A stretch of 64,000 nucleotides of DNA from Atopsyche davidsoni (taxonomy: Eukaryota > Arthropoda > Insecta > Trichoptera > Hydrobiosidae), in NCBI GenBank assembly GCA_022113835.1, contig JAILWY010000005.1:6032501-6096500 (forward strand), read 5' to 3'. Under the pieces are notes generated by a model. The model was not told the DNA's origin. It made no database searches and saw nothing but the letters and a program-made list of their open reading frames with translations. The position numbers and the translations under genes are program-made. Below, in pieces: positions 22,741-34,329 of the stretch. Numbering within the stretch: position 1 is the stretch's first letter; the number at the start of each line of letters is the position of its first letter.

Positions 22741-22960
22741 TTGCATGCTTGAGACGTTGTCCCCATAGATAGACAGGGGATGAATGTCAGAGACGGATAG
22801 AAAAAAGGGGAGGCTGACTGGGGAACAGTGAAAAATACACTCCCTGGGAAACCCCCCTTCACAAATTGTCTGTGCATGATTTACAATATATTTAAACAAT
22901 TAATGATCAATTGTCGGCTCCCGGAAGAAGTACTACAGCGCTGCCCGGGGCCGACAGTTA
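22741..22960. promoter_or_regulatory. GC-elevated block ending in a GC-rich hairpin
   Basis: A unique GC-elevated block that ends in an imperfect inverted repeat: AATTGTCGGCTCCCGG (22909-22924) against CCCGGGGCCGACAGTT (22944-22959), with a 19-base loop. The stem is strong enough to form in RNA of either strand. It could be a cruciform, a terminator-like hairpin or part of a small element. Confidence 0.3.
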
Positions 22961-24060
22961 AAAAAAAATATTAATCATAATAGTGTATAGTATTTTTCGA
23001 TAAGAAATAAGAAATCTTCCAGAATAGTTTTAACATCCTAGATTAGTGATTGAATAACAGGTAAAAATGGTTTAGTTTTAAATTATGCTTTTATAAAACA
23101 ATATGTAACAAAGCGATACATATATTATGCGTTAAATATTTTTTTGAAATAGATATGGTTTATAAAGAAAATTACTTTTTTTTTTTTAAATACTGCATTT
23201 ATAACAATGCTAAATTAAATAATTACGAAAAAAGCTAAAAATATATACGGGACTTCAAAACAATTATTGTCCAAATATTGTCTAAAATTAATGCCTTAGT
23301 ATTAAATTTCTGATATATTATTATTAGGAAGGTAAGCTTTCAAGTATCATAAAAACAAGACAATATCTTTGTAAGGGAGCTGGTAGGATTAATATTGTTC
23401 TAATGCATCCAGGTCATTAGTCTTATCGGCTGCTTTGACTATAGAATAATAGAGTTTCTTGTTTGTAAAATATACGTATTATACACAAGTATACAGGCTG
23501 CGCAGATAACATTATATTGCCTTTGTAAGTTGGCGCCGCCGTGTTTAGTTTTAGTGTGTTTTATACAAAAAACAAAGAAATTAAAGTAAATATTTTTCAG
23601 CTCCCTTCAAAGCCACGGAAGGATCTCCTTGTCTCGAATGCTTTTTATGCTATAAATGGAAGAAAACACAAGTGACTTTTGAGATCTTCCAAATATTTGT
23701 TTTGGGATCAGCGTTGGATTTTTTACGAGGATATTTTTAACAAATATGTTTTTTTTTTATTATATAATTAAATGTCAATAAATCAAGAAGTCGGAAATCA
23801 AAAGTATTTATTTGAATTGTTGCTGTAAATCTGAAGCCAAAAATCTATTCTTTGGTAAATTTAGAAATTGTAAATAGATCTTATTTTTGACATAAAATAA
23901 AAAGATTCATTACTTTTTTGTTTTACACGGTTAGATATTATAAAATATATTGTGTTTTTAAAAAATATAAAAATTTGCTTATCAAAGAATATTTAAATGA
24001 AGTATGGTTAAAAGCTTAAGATAAGAAATAAAAATTATCCAATACGTATATTTGACACTG
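22961..24060. other. AT-rich desert, no gene
   Basis: AT-rich DNA with a small GC patch near 23520-23545 (GGCGCCGCCG). No gene, RNA or transposon remnant is visible. Confidence 0.5.
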
Positions 24061-24260
24061 AATAAGTTGGTAAATTTAGAAGGGTAGAATTAGGATGTGG
24101 TGTTGGTGGATGTAAATAAAGGTGAGTATAGAATGCGGGATGGAAGTAGGTCGACTTGGTGTGGGGTGCAGGTGTGTGGGCAGATTTGAGTTAGGGTGTG
24201 TGGGCTGGTGGACGTGGGTGTATATATGGGTGAATGCAGTGTATACGTGCACGAGTTGTG
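24061..24260 (+). repeat. G/T-rich, C-poor skewed tract
   Basis: The plus strand is nearly free of C over about 170 bp while G is abundant, with degenerate GGTGGATG/GGTGTG motifs. It looks like a decayed GT-rich minisatellite and could fold into G-quadruplex or R-loop structures. Confidence 0.6.
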
Positions 24261-24395
24261 TAACATTATATAATTATTTATTTTAAATTGAAATTTTCGA
24301 AAGAAAGTATAGTTTTTAAGGAATTCTTAAATAATACAAATAACTTTATATTACTGAAATAAATAATCATTTTTATTATTAAACATTTGTTGCTT

Positions 24396-24453
24396 GCTTA
24401 TTTTCGCTTTAGTAAAGTTACTGTTTAGTAACTTTACTGAAGCGAAAATAAGC
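24396..24453. repeat. Near-perfect 26-bp hairpin with 6-base loop
   Basis: GCTTATTTTCGCTTTAGTAA and the next six bases (24396-24421) pair with 24428-24453 with a single mismatch that is a G-U wobble in plus-strand RNA; the loop is TGTTTA. It may be a palindromic insertion remnant or a short RNA hairpin. At 58 nt it is near the lower size limit of a microRNA precursor, but almost perfect pairing is unlike typical animal precursors. Confidence 0.7.
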
Positions 24454-24708
24454 GTTTGCTATGCAGTTATTTTCCAAAACATGTTTATGGCAATCACTGT
24501 CCCACTTGGTTATTTTTTTATAACTTTATATTACCTACGCTTATACACGTACACGGCTATAAAATTAATAGTGAGGATGATTTTTCAATTTCATCCCTTA
24601 ACCTTAAGTTCTCGAACTTGTAGTTCGTTAGTAAGATTGCTCGTACATATCTACGATTTGATTTGTAATACCCCATATTAACAACTGAAATGATTAATCA
24701 AATCAGTT

Positions 24709-24990
24709 TTAGCATTTAGTTTGCCGAAGCTCTCGAAACTTCATTACGAAAATTAAGGCATTTCCCAATCGACAGACTAAGCGCAAATGTTTTATGGTAG
24801 ATTTTTCATATCCCATAGGGCCAGTTTTCTGCGTTCCGGACTCTTGCGAGCACTCCCTGGTACTGTTAATCTGCAGCATCATCGTGCCACATACTCCTGC
24901 GTCTCGCCTTGTCTCTCCAAACAGGCGACATTGAAATGTTCCAAGAATTCTCTGTGGCAACACAGGCCATATCCTCATAACTTCATTCAC
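24709..24990 (-). CDS. Unrecognised 93-codon frame in GC-elevated block
   Basis: The DNA from about 24715 to 25010 has balanced composition. An ATG-initiated minus-strand frame gives a peptide beginning MNEVMRIWPVLPQRILGTFQ with three Cys and mixed charge. No domain was recognised, no splice site is attached, and a shorter plus-strand frame overlaps. It could be a fragment of an old element or conserved non-coding DNA. Confidence 0.2.
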   Translation of the reverse strand: MNEVMRIWPVLPQRILGTFQCRLFGETRRDAGVCGTMMLQINSTRECSQESGTQKTGPMGYEKSTIKHLRLVCRLGNALIFVMKFRELRQTKC

Positions 24991-25020
24991 TAAATTGTCG
25001 TTTGGTTTAGCAGAGGCGAA

Positions 25021-26590
25021 CAGAGGTTATTATCACCAGGAAATAAAAATAACATTGTACATTAAATTATTTTTTTTTTAATAAAACTATACCTACTTTA
25101 TAAAACAAAACGAGAGTCTAATTTTAATAATTATAAAAATATTTTTTCTAGATCTGTGCTTCACAAATGTAAAAAAATTGACAGTAGAAAAGCAAAAGCT
25201 ATTGTTGACTGCTTATTAAAAACAGACAGAGTATATTTACTCTATTTTCACTATTACTACCAAATACGATAGCACTACAGACGTGCATTTTTAGAATACG
25301 TCTCCAGATTATTAAAAAAAGGACCGAGATCTAAATCCACAATAATATAGCGGTTAAAAGTTAATTTTAAATTTGATTTGTAAGTAAATTGTTTTAATTT
25401 TTGTATTCGCCGATCTGTCTCTGACGTGATCAGTAAACAGTGCCACGGAGATGGCCATTCTAACAGCTATTTGAAGATTTCCTCAGCACTCTGTACCCAG
25501 AACCGGTGCGTCCATCACCGACCGTGTACTGTAGTTAACTAACATTAGAGACACTTATTACATACAAATAAAATAATATAAACAATATTTACGAGCTTGG
25601 CATTGATCGAGGATCGCCTCGAGAGGCTTGTCCTTAAGTGCGGGGTTAAAAGTCGAACTTAGCTTTCAGTTTCATTGTTATTTTAGTAATACGTTCTTAT
25701 ATACGAACCATTCCGATTCCGTTCGTGGGTTTTTTTAATTTTTTTAATGTCAATAAACCGAAAAGAATAAATATTTAAGCGAACATTTAAAACTAGTCTT
25801 GAGTGCATATACTATAAGAGTGTATATGAATGAACTGCAGATATATTCTACCAACAAATTATTAGAATTTGTAAGTATTTAATCGATAAAAATTCCAGTA
25901 GTGGTTTTCCCGTGTAATTTGAGGACACAGGGCAAAGTCTCAACGGCGCAGTTCTCAAAATTATATTTTTACTGCGCAATGTTATTGTAAGAATTTTGGT
26001 ATTATATTATAAGCTGCTTCATAAGCAGTAAAGTCGGTAGGAATGCTTTTCTTTCTGAGTTTTTGCTACTTCACCAAAAGGCTTGTCCCCAACAGATCGA
26101 TCATATTGAAATAGCTTTACACGTAGCGGCAACTATACAAGATGTGAGAACGAACAAATAGTTTTATATTTCATCACTTATAGTGGTCTGTGAACAAATT
26201 TTAAAGTCACAAGAATCACATTTACCTGCATTCTAGATAAGAAAAAATATATTTACAATAATATTTTTTTCTTCCAAAATGCGTGAATTTCTTCAAAGAA
26301 TTTTTATAATATTCGAAAACACAGATTAATTATTTTACTGATATATTTTCATTAATTTTTTTCTACTGCTTACGAGCAGTTGCTTAGCATCCAATCAAAA
26401 CTAAAATTAACTAAGTGCTACGTGCTAGACACAGCGCTATTTTGGTGATCAGTTATCTGTTTAACAAAAAGTAGTACAGTATGTCAATAAGATAAAGAAA
26501 ATAAATGATATCATACATACGCAAAAACTATACTTTGATATTTAAAATATTTAAAGCCATGTTTTTGAAAACTTTTCATTAAAGTTGTTA
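25021..26590. other. AT-rich, with GC block at about 25390-25700
   Basis: The block at 25390-25700 is GC-elevated with many CpGs and contains CTTAAGTGCGG near 25631, an NK-class homeodomain type site. The rest is AT-rich and holds nothing recognisable. Confidence 0.3.
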
Positions 26591-27022
26591 AAAAACGCTC
26601 ACAGATTCAACAGAATAGGGACGTGCTTTTTAAGGCAAGAAAGCTTCGAGATACCATAGCAGTTCCATTTCACCGAGGGAAGCGGTACTAAAGAACGAAA
26701 ATATACGCTGTTTGTGAAAATTGAATTTTAATTGATTGTGAAATTAAATTTCTAGGTGTGTAAATCAAAAGTATCCTGCGTTTGAAATATATTGACAATG
26801 GATGTGTGCGCGTGTACCGGCGCGAGCGCAGTAAAGGTTCTAACGGAAAGTGGGCTTTACTCTTGTCCGTGTCAAATCTGACAAGTCTCTGACAAGTCAA
26901 CAATGGCCGATGTGCAGTGTTGGCACCCGTGCGGGCAAATATCAACTGTTTCTGTTGGTTTTGTCGCCGGATTGTCAGTGTCGTCTGCCGTGAGTGCACT
27001 TGGGTCATTTTCAAAAACCTAA
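26591..27022 (+). promoter_or_regulatory. GC-elevated block upstream of small frame
   Basis: The DNA from about 26800 to 27010 is GC-elevated, with the repeated string CTGACAAGTC near 26878-26899 just before an ATG in strong context at 26903. A 134-codon minus-strand frame overlaps it, but that frame starts inside the palindromic repeat and is not credible. Confidence 0.2.
26903..27022 (+). CDS. Possible small frame or first exon (MADVQCW...)
   Basis: ATG in good Kozak context (CAACAATGG) opens a 39-codon frame starting MADVQCWHPCGQISTVSVGF. After 29 codons a consensus donor GTGAGT (26990-26995) is met in phase 0, so the segment 26903-26989 could be a first coding exon whose mate is not identified. 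The peptide has no recognised domain. A copy of the palindromic repeat starts 34 bp after the stop. Confidence 0.2.
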   Translation: MADVQCWHPCGQISTVSVGFVAGLSVSSAVSALGSFSKT

Positions 27023-27055
27023 CCCTTTTTGTTAATGTTTGAAAATCAATGAATT

Positions 27056-27240
27056 CAATATTTTTGACAGAGAGTACTTGGTGGAATTCCATTTTAATAT
27101 TTTTGAGTAAATTATCTCTAAAAAAACTCTGTTTGATAATGCCAACGTGAAAGGTTGGCGAAACCGGTCACAAATAAAAACGAACATGTGGAAAATCACT
27201 CAAGTATTGTTCTCAAAAATATTTTTAAAAAATGAAAATT
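27056..27240. mobile_element. Palindromic MITE-like element, copy B
   Basis: The left part carries the reverse complement of the distal arm of copy A (ACTTGGTGGAATTCCATTTT). The right part has the arm itself (TTTGATAATGCC, AAAGGTTGGCGAAACCGG, TCACAAATAAAAAC). The left arm lacks the CCGGTTTCGCC part, so this copy has an internal deletion relative to a full fold-back. It confirms that the repeat is a dispersed family. Confidence 0.75.
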
Positions 27241-28549
27241 AATGCTTCACAAGTCGAGTATATTCTACTTCACCAATCCAATTTGACATTTTAATAGGTC
27301 ATCAACAATTTAATTAAATCTTATCACGTTGTATTATGCTAACAAAACACAATTCATTAATTAATACTATTAAAATAAAGTTAAACGTAGATCTCAAAAT
27401 ATATAAATAATTTATAAAAAAATAAACGTATATCATTTTTGAGTCATCAAATACACTATAATATTTATTTTTTCAGCGTTGAAAATTATGTTAATATGAT
27501 AAATCTATGCCGTAGAATCGATCTACTTTGATAATTTGTACGCATTACGACCATCTCTCGATACACCTTGAAAAAGTGTAGCTGCAACGTACACGAACTA
27601 CCAACAGAAGGTCATTGTCACAATCACACATGGCCCCGATTTCCAAAATATACAAAATGATTGATGAATACAAAATAATTATCAATGTTAATTTGTTTTA
27701 AGTTTGGCTTTAATTACCAGTATAATAGTGAAGCGATCCAGATATAGGTATGTAATTGAGAGCTGTTAGCCGCAGGTAGACGTGTTATGTATAAAAAAAA
27801 CCTGGTGATATTTTTAGTTATGCTCAGAGTCCATTAATATTAATTATACACAGCGAGAGAGTGAACTATGATTCAATACGATAGTCTGCTCCATATTCTC
27901 CCAAACCTGTTATCATGAATAAATTAATTTTAATGTAAATACGCGGCTAATAACAGTACAAAGTAATTGATTTTATATTCTGTATTAGAAAACGAACGTC
28001 AAATGTACGGAGAATAATTAAATCTGTAAAACCACAAACGGAAATGCCAAAGGGTGATCCATTTTGATGACTCACTGGCGGCTGTGCAGAGCGCAAAGGG
28101 GGTCCCAAAGTTCCACGAGAATTGCAGAGTTTTCAATAATTTTTAAATAATGTTTTCAGATACGAATAACAAACTATTCTATAATATTTTGACACACACA
28201 CACCCATATATATATATATAACTTAAAAATTACAAATAGTACAAACACGAATGAATAGCTTAATGCATATATTTTTTTCACCTTTTTAGTTAACCGTATA
28301 GCTTTTTGATCACTCCTGTATGTACGAGTACATATTTTTTCAATAAAATCCCCATTAGGCACAAAAAAGAGTTAATTGTATATCTGTTGCGTTATTTACT
28401 TAGACTAAACCATGAAAAATATCTTTAAAAAGGCACGTTTTTGGCTTATTGCGAATTGTGTCACAGAATGTATATCCGGTCAGCAAGTTTAAATAGTTAT
28501 AAATAAAATCCATTAGTTATACCCTATTTTCTCTGGGCTCGCATCCTCG
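27241..28549. other. AT-rich, with (CA)n/(TA)n at 28192-28221
   Basis: AT-rich DNA with a compound ACACAC then TATATA microsatellite at 28192-28221. A small GC patch at 28030-28130 could be a regulatory block. No gene was recognised. Confidence 0.45.
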
Positions 28550-28805
28550 AATTAAGTTGACACTATTGAGCTCACATTTGGCACATAGTATGGCAGTGCA
28601 TGATTGATCCATTTAGCGGAAGTCAGGGATCTGTGACGAATGGCGGTGGGCGGCACAATGCCATAGATGATTCCACACTCCCCGTCCCGCGTCAGGTGTC
28701 TCCACGGCGCGTGACGCGGCCTGCTCCTGTCCCCGGCATGTGGTCCGATTAACCAGACGATGATTGAGAGGGTGTTTACAAGACCCCGAAATGCCATTTG
28801 TAATT
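28550..28805. promoter_or_regulatory. GC-elevated block with Exd/Hox-like site
   Basis: About 250 bp of CpG-containing DNA. TGATTGATCC at 28601-28610 matches the Extradenticle/Hox composite consensus, and a second TGATTGA occurs near 28761. The 81-codon minus-strand frame has no recognisable domain. Confidence 0.3.
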
Positions 28806-29370
28806 TCGAAAATATTTTTTATTATTTATTTTTGATGTAATAATTAGGATGAGTTAAGTTTAACCGTACCAATTTTTTATTGGGGTTATTCATCTTCATT
28901 ATGTTTAAAATCGCAATTAAACACAAATATTAATTAATACCTTACACAGTTCAAGGTTTTTATATATTGCATATATTCTAGTTCTAGTGTCTTAAGACAT
29001 GCCAAATTTATATCTAGCTGATATTTATTTATCATATAAAGCACATTAAACTATACGACTTCTACAAGTTGTAGCAAATAGATCCCTTTTGTAGAATTAA
29101 GGAATAAGATTAAAAATTGATAATGATCGGTTATTATTTTATATTTGTTGTAAATAAGCAATAAATTATTAAGAAAATTAAGGGAACGATTATGCTCTCA
29201 CGAATCATATTATATAAAAATTATAACCGCTCTCCGTGTTATGCATATTTTTTTAAATATATTCATACATATGTTTTTCCATTAGTTCAAGAGTCTCAAG
29301 TATAAACTTGAGAAGTATTAGATATCAGTTTCTAAATATAGAAATCAGAAATCCATATTCATTGACTGAA
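28806..29370. other. AT-rich stretch, no gene
   Basis: AT-rich; nothing recognised. Confidence 0.5.
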
Positions 29371-29510
29371 GAATTTCACTCCTGGGGGCATCCGTCAATG
29401 CGCCTACGCTGGCTGGCACCGAGCCAAGGGGGAGGATAAGCAACCCCCATTGCAAGGGGGTAGCGAGTCATACGACTCCATGGCAGAGCCAGTCTTGGCA
29501 CCATGTGCGA
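29371..29510. ncRNA. Compact multi-hairpin block, possible structured RNA
   Basis: A 140-bp GC-rich block isolated in AT-rich DNA. It contains perfect short hairpins: ACCCCC/GGGGGT (29443-29448 with 29456-29461) and GAGTC/GACTC (29465-29469 with 29474-29478). Both could be enclosed by an outer stem CTGGCT/AGCCAG (29409-29414 with 29487-29492). Competing local hairpins are TGGCT/AGCCA (29410-29426) and GCCA/TGGC (29488-29499). This is multibranched RNA-like geometry. It may instead be the structured 3' end of a retroelement. No known RNA family was recognised, and the strand is not decided. Confidence 0.3.
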
Positions 29511-30389
29511 TACATGATGATGCAAAAACTTTATAATTTTTTGTAATATTGAGGGTGAATCATATGTGGAGGAATACGTTAAGCTGGAAGGATTACATGC
29601 CGATTCTGTGGTGCCAAAAAAGTTTTAATTTAATGTGTTTTAATGAATTACGGCTTAAGTATCTTTCCACGTCTCGGCAAGTAAAAAAAATACTTTATAG
29701 GATTTATGATTTATTTAAAATACTTTCAATTATTTTATATTTTTTTGGGTATTGTGTTTTATTCTACAAAGGGTAGTTGGTCAAATAACATGGTAACCTG
29801 AAATCCATAATGAAATTTTTAAGAGTGGGCAGTAAGGAGAAAAATATAAAAGCAAGTTTTTAGAGGCAATAAAAATTGAGCCTGCAACGTGCAACAGAAA
29901 AACGTCTTACCCGAAGATTACCAATAAACCGGGAGATTCTTATAATTTTTAAACATTATATGTATTAAAAGACGCACTAAAGAAAAAAATGAGAAATTTT
30001 TATGTAATATCATTTATTTTGATGGTTTAATAATTAAAATAAAAGTTGAGACACTTAAATATGTTGATGATTTCGATTAGTTCATTAAAGATAAGTATTG
30101 ATCGTTTTTCAAATATTTTTAAAAATCTACGTGATTATCATTTAAATAATATAAAACAATTTTATGTGGTCTAATGCTTAGAAATGCTTCTTAAAGACAT
30201 ACGTTGGTTTGTTCTTTTGAAAAGCAGACTTTTCTTAAATTAAAAAAATTGCATTGTATTTTGTTTATTCCATAACCTCAATAGCTTTGAATAAGCGATT
30301 TTTTATTTTATTTGTTTTATGACATTTATTCTAGATTATATTTTTCATATATAACACAAATATATTAACAAAATACCTCCATTATTCTA
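29511..30389. other. AT-rich stretch, no gene
   Basis: AT-rich; a 75-codon frame at 29549-29776 is of no note. Nothing else is seen. Confidence 0.5.
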
Positions 30390-30810
30390 TTCCTAAGCTC
30401 CCACGTGATCTTTTCAAGTACCACTGTAGCACCAAACAATTACGACATTCGGCACCATAACAACTTTATGACAAAACTAAAGTAATTTTTTTGCGCCCTT
30501 AATCCGTGATTCTAGCCGTAAATACAGTGAATATTCGTACACCCCCTAAGTAATTGCGCCATATAAAGCGTGCGTGGGCAGATGCTCTACATTTCTGAAC
30601 ATAACTTTACCAATAGTGGAAGATTCATGAATGGGCTATCTTACTAGTATCAAGTTACCTACAATAAACGGAAAGCTGGATCCAAAAATAGACGTCTTTC
30701 CCCGAATCGTCGGCGAACTGAGTCAATTTTGTGCCAAAAATATATTGATGTAGTCAAAACTGTTGTTTTGTATTGTTATGGATGATTACTTTGTCTCTCC
30801 TTGAACACCC
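30390..30810. promoter_or_regulatory. Weak GC-elevated block
   Basis: Moderately less AT-rich than its flanks, with patches at 30400-30470, 30540-30600 and 30660-30730. No frame or strong motif supports a gene. Confidence 0.15.
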
Positions 30811-33529
30811 ACGGAGATACTGTTAGTCATAAATCATCTCAAATAATTCAATTAACTTTGAATTTATTATTATATTGTTCAAGTGTAGGCAACACGAGAA
30901 TCGATTGCTGTCTATGATGTTGAAACCTGAACTCCATAGAAAAATAGAGTCATGTTGAATGCCTTCGAGAAAAAAACGTAACGCTGATGTTGTATCGTTT
31001 TGAAAGTGCAAGACTAAATATATAGCCTTCAGAATAGTTTTTTTTTAAAATAATATTTCATTAAATAAGTAAAAATTAATTTAACTATGATAGTTTAATC
31101 ATTTTTATATCACTTCGTATAAGGAATGTCACTATTGTTGTAGGCAATTATAATTGATAAATGCTATAAAATTTAAAATAAGTACAAGTATATTTTAGGC
31201 CAACAGCTTATGACAGAGAATATCACCATTGTTATAAGTGGTTAAAATAAATACAAAATACTTTTTATCCACAGTATAACGATATTAAAATAAAAAGTTT
31301 AAATACCACCAAAATAAATATTGTTTGCGAAGATCATTGTAACGGATGTTTAAGTCTTTTTCTCAATTATTTAATTCAATATTTTTTCGGTTTTTAATAA
31401 AAATTTATTAAACCGATCCATAAACGTATTCAGATTAACATGTCATTATGGCATAAGAGATAAAAATTAGTTTTTGGTGTTTATTTATATTCATACAGTT
31501 TTGGTTTTATTCTGCTTTATATAGCAGAGACACTGCAGCGAACTTTTATTAAAAAAAAACTTTTAGTACATATTTAGATTTAAGTAAAGATATATTGATG
31601 ATAAATTATAGTGTTCTTTTATCTGTAGATTTGGCTGAAAATAATACTGGACCCAAACACAGCGCTTATGAACATTACGTAAGAGTTTCAAACAAACAAG
31701 GAAATCAATACTCACAGTCAATGGAAACCGCGTGGTAGACAATGCTGTAGATTATCATTAATCATACAAAATAACTAGTGAATCTTTAAATAACACTGTA
31801 TTTAAATTACACAGGGTGATTTAAGCCTTCCAAATATTTTGATCTTTGATAAAACGAATATGTTAAATTCAAAAATAAAAAAAATACTAGTCAAAGTTTT
31901 AAATATAAAAAAATCCTTTGCCCTAAATGATATGAACATTATGATATCTAACGAAATTAGGTTTAAAAACCAAGTATTTTTTTTACACAGGTTGTTTCTT
32001 TTGAGATTATATTTTTATGTATTTATATTACAAAATTGCAATGTTTGTGTATTGTATAAATTGATATAGTGATTTTAAGATCATGAAATGATTTATGCAT
32101 TTGTTCCTGCATTTCTAAAATGGTTAAATATTTTTAGAAACACTATGAAGGTAAATAAAAAAATCAGGTAAAATTTAGAGGAACAGGTCAATTTCAAACA
32201 TGTTTTTGGTGCGATTTTTCTAAATGTATAGTATTTTAGGTACACTTTGAAAAGTGAAAATATTTATATTGTTTAATATTATAGTTGACTTGTGAAGCCA
32301 TGATGGCGTCATGGATTGTATAAAACTATGTCGATTAATAAAAATTACAATGGTCGTGTATGTTCAACCTATTGTTGTACATTATTTTTACTGCAGTATA
32401 CAATGGTTATATGTCAGTTCACACCATAATATTAAGCTTCATGCCTTCAATGTCGGATGTCGTTATATTCAAAGGGTAAGCTTATTAGTCTCACAAAGAC
32501 GCTTCCTTTGTAAAGTTTTATTGCCAAAATAAAAGAAATCAACTTGATTTAAGCCGCTTCGAAAAATAAAGGTCAGAGGTTAATATCTATTTCATTTCAC
32601 AACGTTAACTTTAAATGTTGCCGTATTTTAAAACGAATTTATTTCGTTGGCCACACTGAACAATGTTGCGCTTATTTCAAAATTCAAATTTGACAGCTGG
32701 ACTGTAGATTGTATTATTTCTCTTCCCACGCGGCGCAACTATATTGTCAAATGTTATTTTATTTATGTAATGCGGCAAAACGTTGGAATAAATGTCATGA
32801 ACCTGAAATAAATATTCTTCGTACGTAAGTAAATGTAACCACCAAACAACAGAAATAAAACTTTCGCTATCTATTTTTTTTCAAATTGTTGCTTACCGTA
32901 ACGATTTCAGCAATACGACACAGACTTTCATGCATTTTGAGTTTAACATACACACAGGAAAACGCACACACACACACACGACACACACATATACATTCTT
33001 ATTTACTAATTTTATATTCAGTTAATGGTTGTTTTTTATATGGGTTGTGTATAAATGTATGTTTGATGTTGTTTAGTAAGGATTATATTATTATTTAAAA
33101 AAAAAAATATTTGTTTTAATTTGACTTGTGCATGTTGGTAATGATGAAAATAAACAAATAAAAAAAATTATCCAATAAACGTTTGAAAGCTATTTTTCGA
33201 CTGGCTAGAGCTTCACTTGGTTAAATCTTGAATATTTACATACAATGTGTTGATTGTATAATATCGTATAAAATGGTGTTATTAATTTAATAAAATAATT
33301 ATATTAAAATTGAAACTACAAGAAAATATATTGGTAATAAAAAAATATATCAGATTATTATTTATATATCAAAATATTTAATGCGAAATATTCTTGAAGC
33401 AATAAGACATTTGTTTTAAAACTGCCGAAATAACTCTTTTGAGTGTATTTTTAGTGCGATAATACATCTATAAAAATTTATCGTAAATGTAACAATAAAC
33501 GTGGCATAAAATATCTACATTGATTTTCG
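30811..33529. other. AT-rich desert, (CA)n near 32966-32990
   Basis: About 2.7 kb of AT-rich DNA. A CA microsatellite interrupted by GA lies near 32966-32990. A weak block at 32640-32740 is less AT-rich. Frames of 62-76 codons have AT-driven composition. No gene was recognised. Confidence 0.5.
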
Positions 33530-33700
33530 TGACAGTTCAGAAAGTCAGGCAAGTTGACGGTCGCGTGTTCCTCCATCCGCGCTTCTGTCGGTCTTATATA
33601 TTATATAATATATAAGTTTTCGTGTGTTTTCGATACTATACCTGTGAGATGTGCATCCGTCGCGTGTGATTATCCAATAACTGTTTAAAATCAATCAGTT
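33530..33700 (+). promoter_or_regulatory. Possible TATA-type promoter with 24-bp palindrome
   Basis: A short GC-elevated, CpG-containing block (33550-33595) is followed by a perfect 24-bp palindrome of TA-rich sequence at 33593-33616 that contains TATATAA. A second CpG-containing stretch (33645-33670) follows. The order GC block, TATA, then CpG-containing DNA is promoter-like for the plus strand. It lies about 700 bp upstream of the candidate exon ending at 34549. Confidence 0.25.
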
Positions 33701-34329
33701 CAAGTATTGATTATATATTTAACACTAAATCAAGTCCGCAAAATACTATGTCGCAAGTGTTGCATTCTGCGTTTTTTATATATTATCGCGCTTTGTTTAA
33801 TTTCTTTTCGTTTATATTGTGATTCTATTTTATTTATTATGTGTTGTATATTTGTACTAGTGTCAATTCAGTGTGAGTCGTCGTCGTTTGTTGTATTAAA
33901 TTTTATGATTTATAAAATTGACTCGATCTCGAATGTGCCGAAGACAAGTTTTGCGGAAATATATATGTAGTAAAGACTGATGATCGTACAAAATTCATTG
34001 ATTAAATTTCTTGTTTCCAAATAATATGAAATATGTGTTATAATTTTATCGTAACAATAATACGATGCATCACTATTTCACAATACAAACAGAATATTTC
34101 ATTATCAAGTTCTGCGATGCGTGGCAACAAAAGTAACCAACTTAAAATGAAAAGAAGCGTGTTTTAATGTAGTGCGTAAAAGTAACGAATCATGGTATTA
34201 GCCACACTAAGAAAGCTTCTCTTTAAGAAGTATTTAAAAGAGATGGTAGTCGTTAAAATGAAATAGAAAGAATAAGTGATTCACGCCTTGGACTATCTAA
34301 TTTTTCTGGTCATTTGTCAGGTATCATCA
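33701..34329. other. AT-rich spacer, no gene
   Basis: AT-rich DNA. A GTGAGT string follows TTCAGT near 33873 and could be an alternative donor for a leader exon starting at the 33.6 kb palindrome. Nothing firm. Confidence 0.4.

Noticed and set aside
24396..24453. Annotated microRNA precursor
   Set aside because: Pairing is nearly perfect with no bulges and no known seed was recognised; kept only as a hairpin.
26688..27092. 134-codon minus-strand frame
   Set aside because: Its start lies inside the palindromic repeat family and the rest has no recognisable domain.
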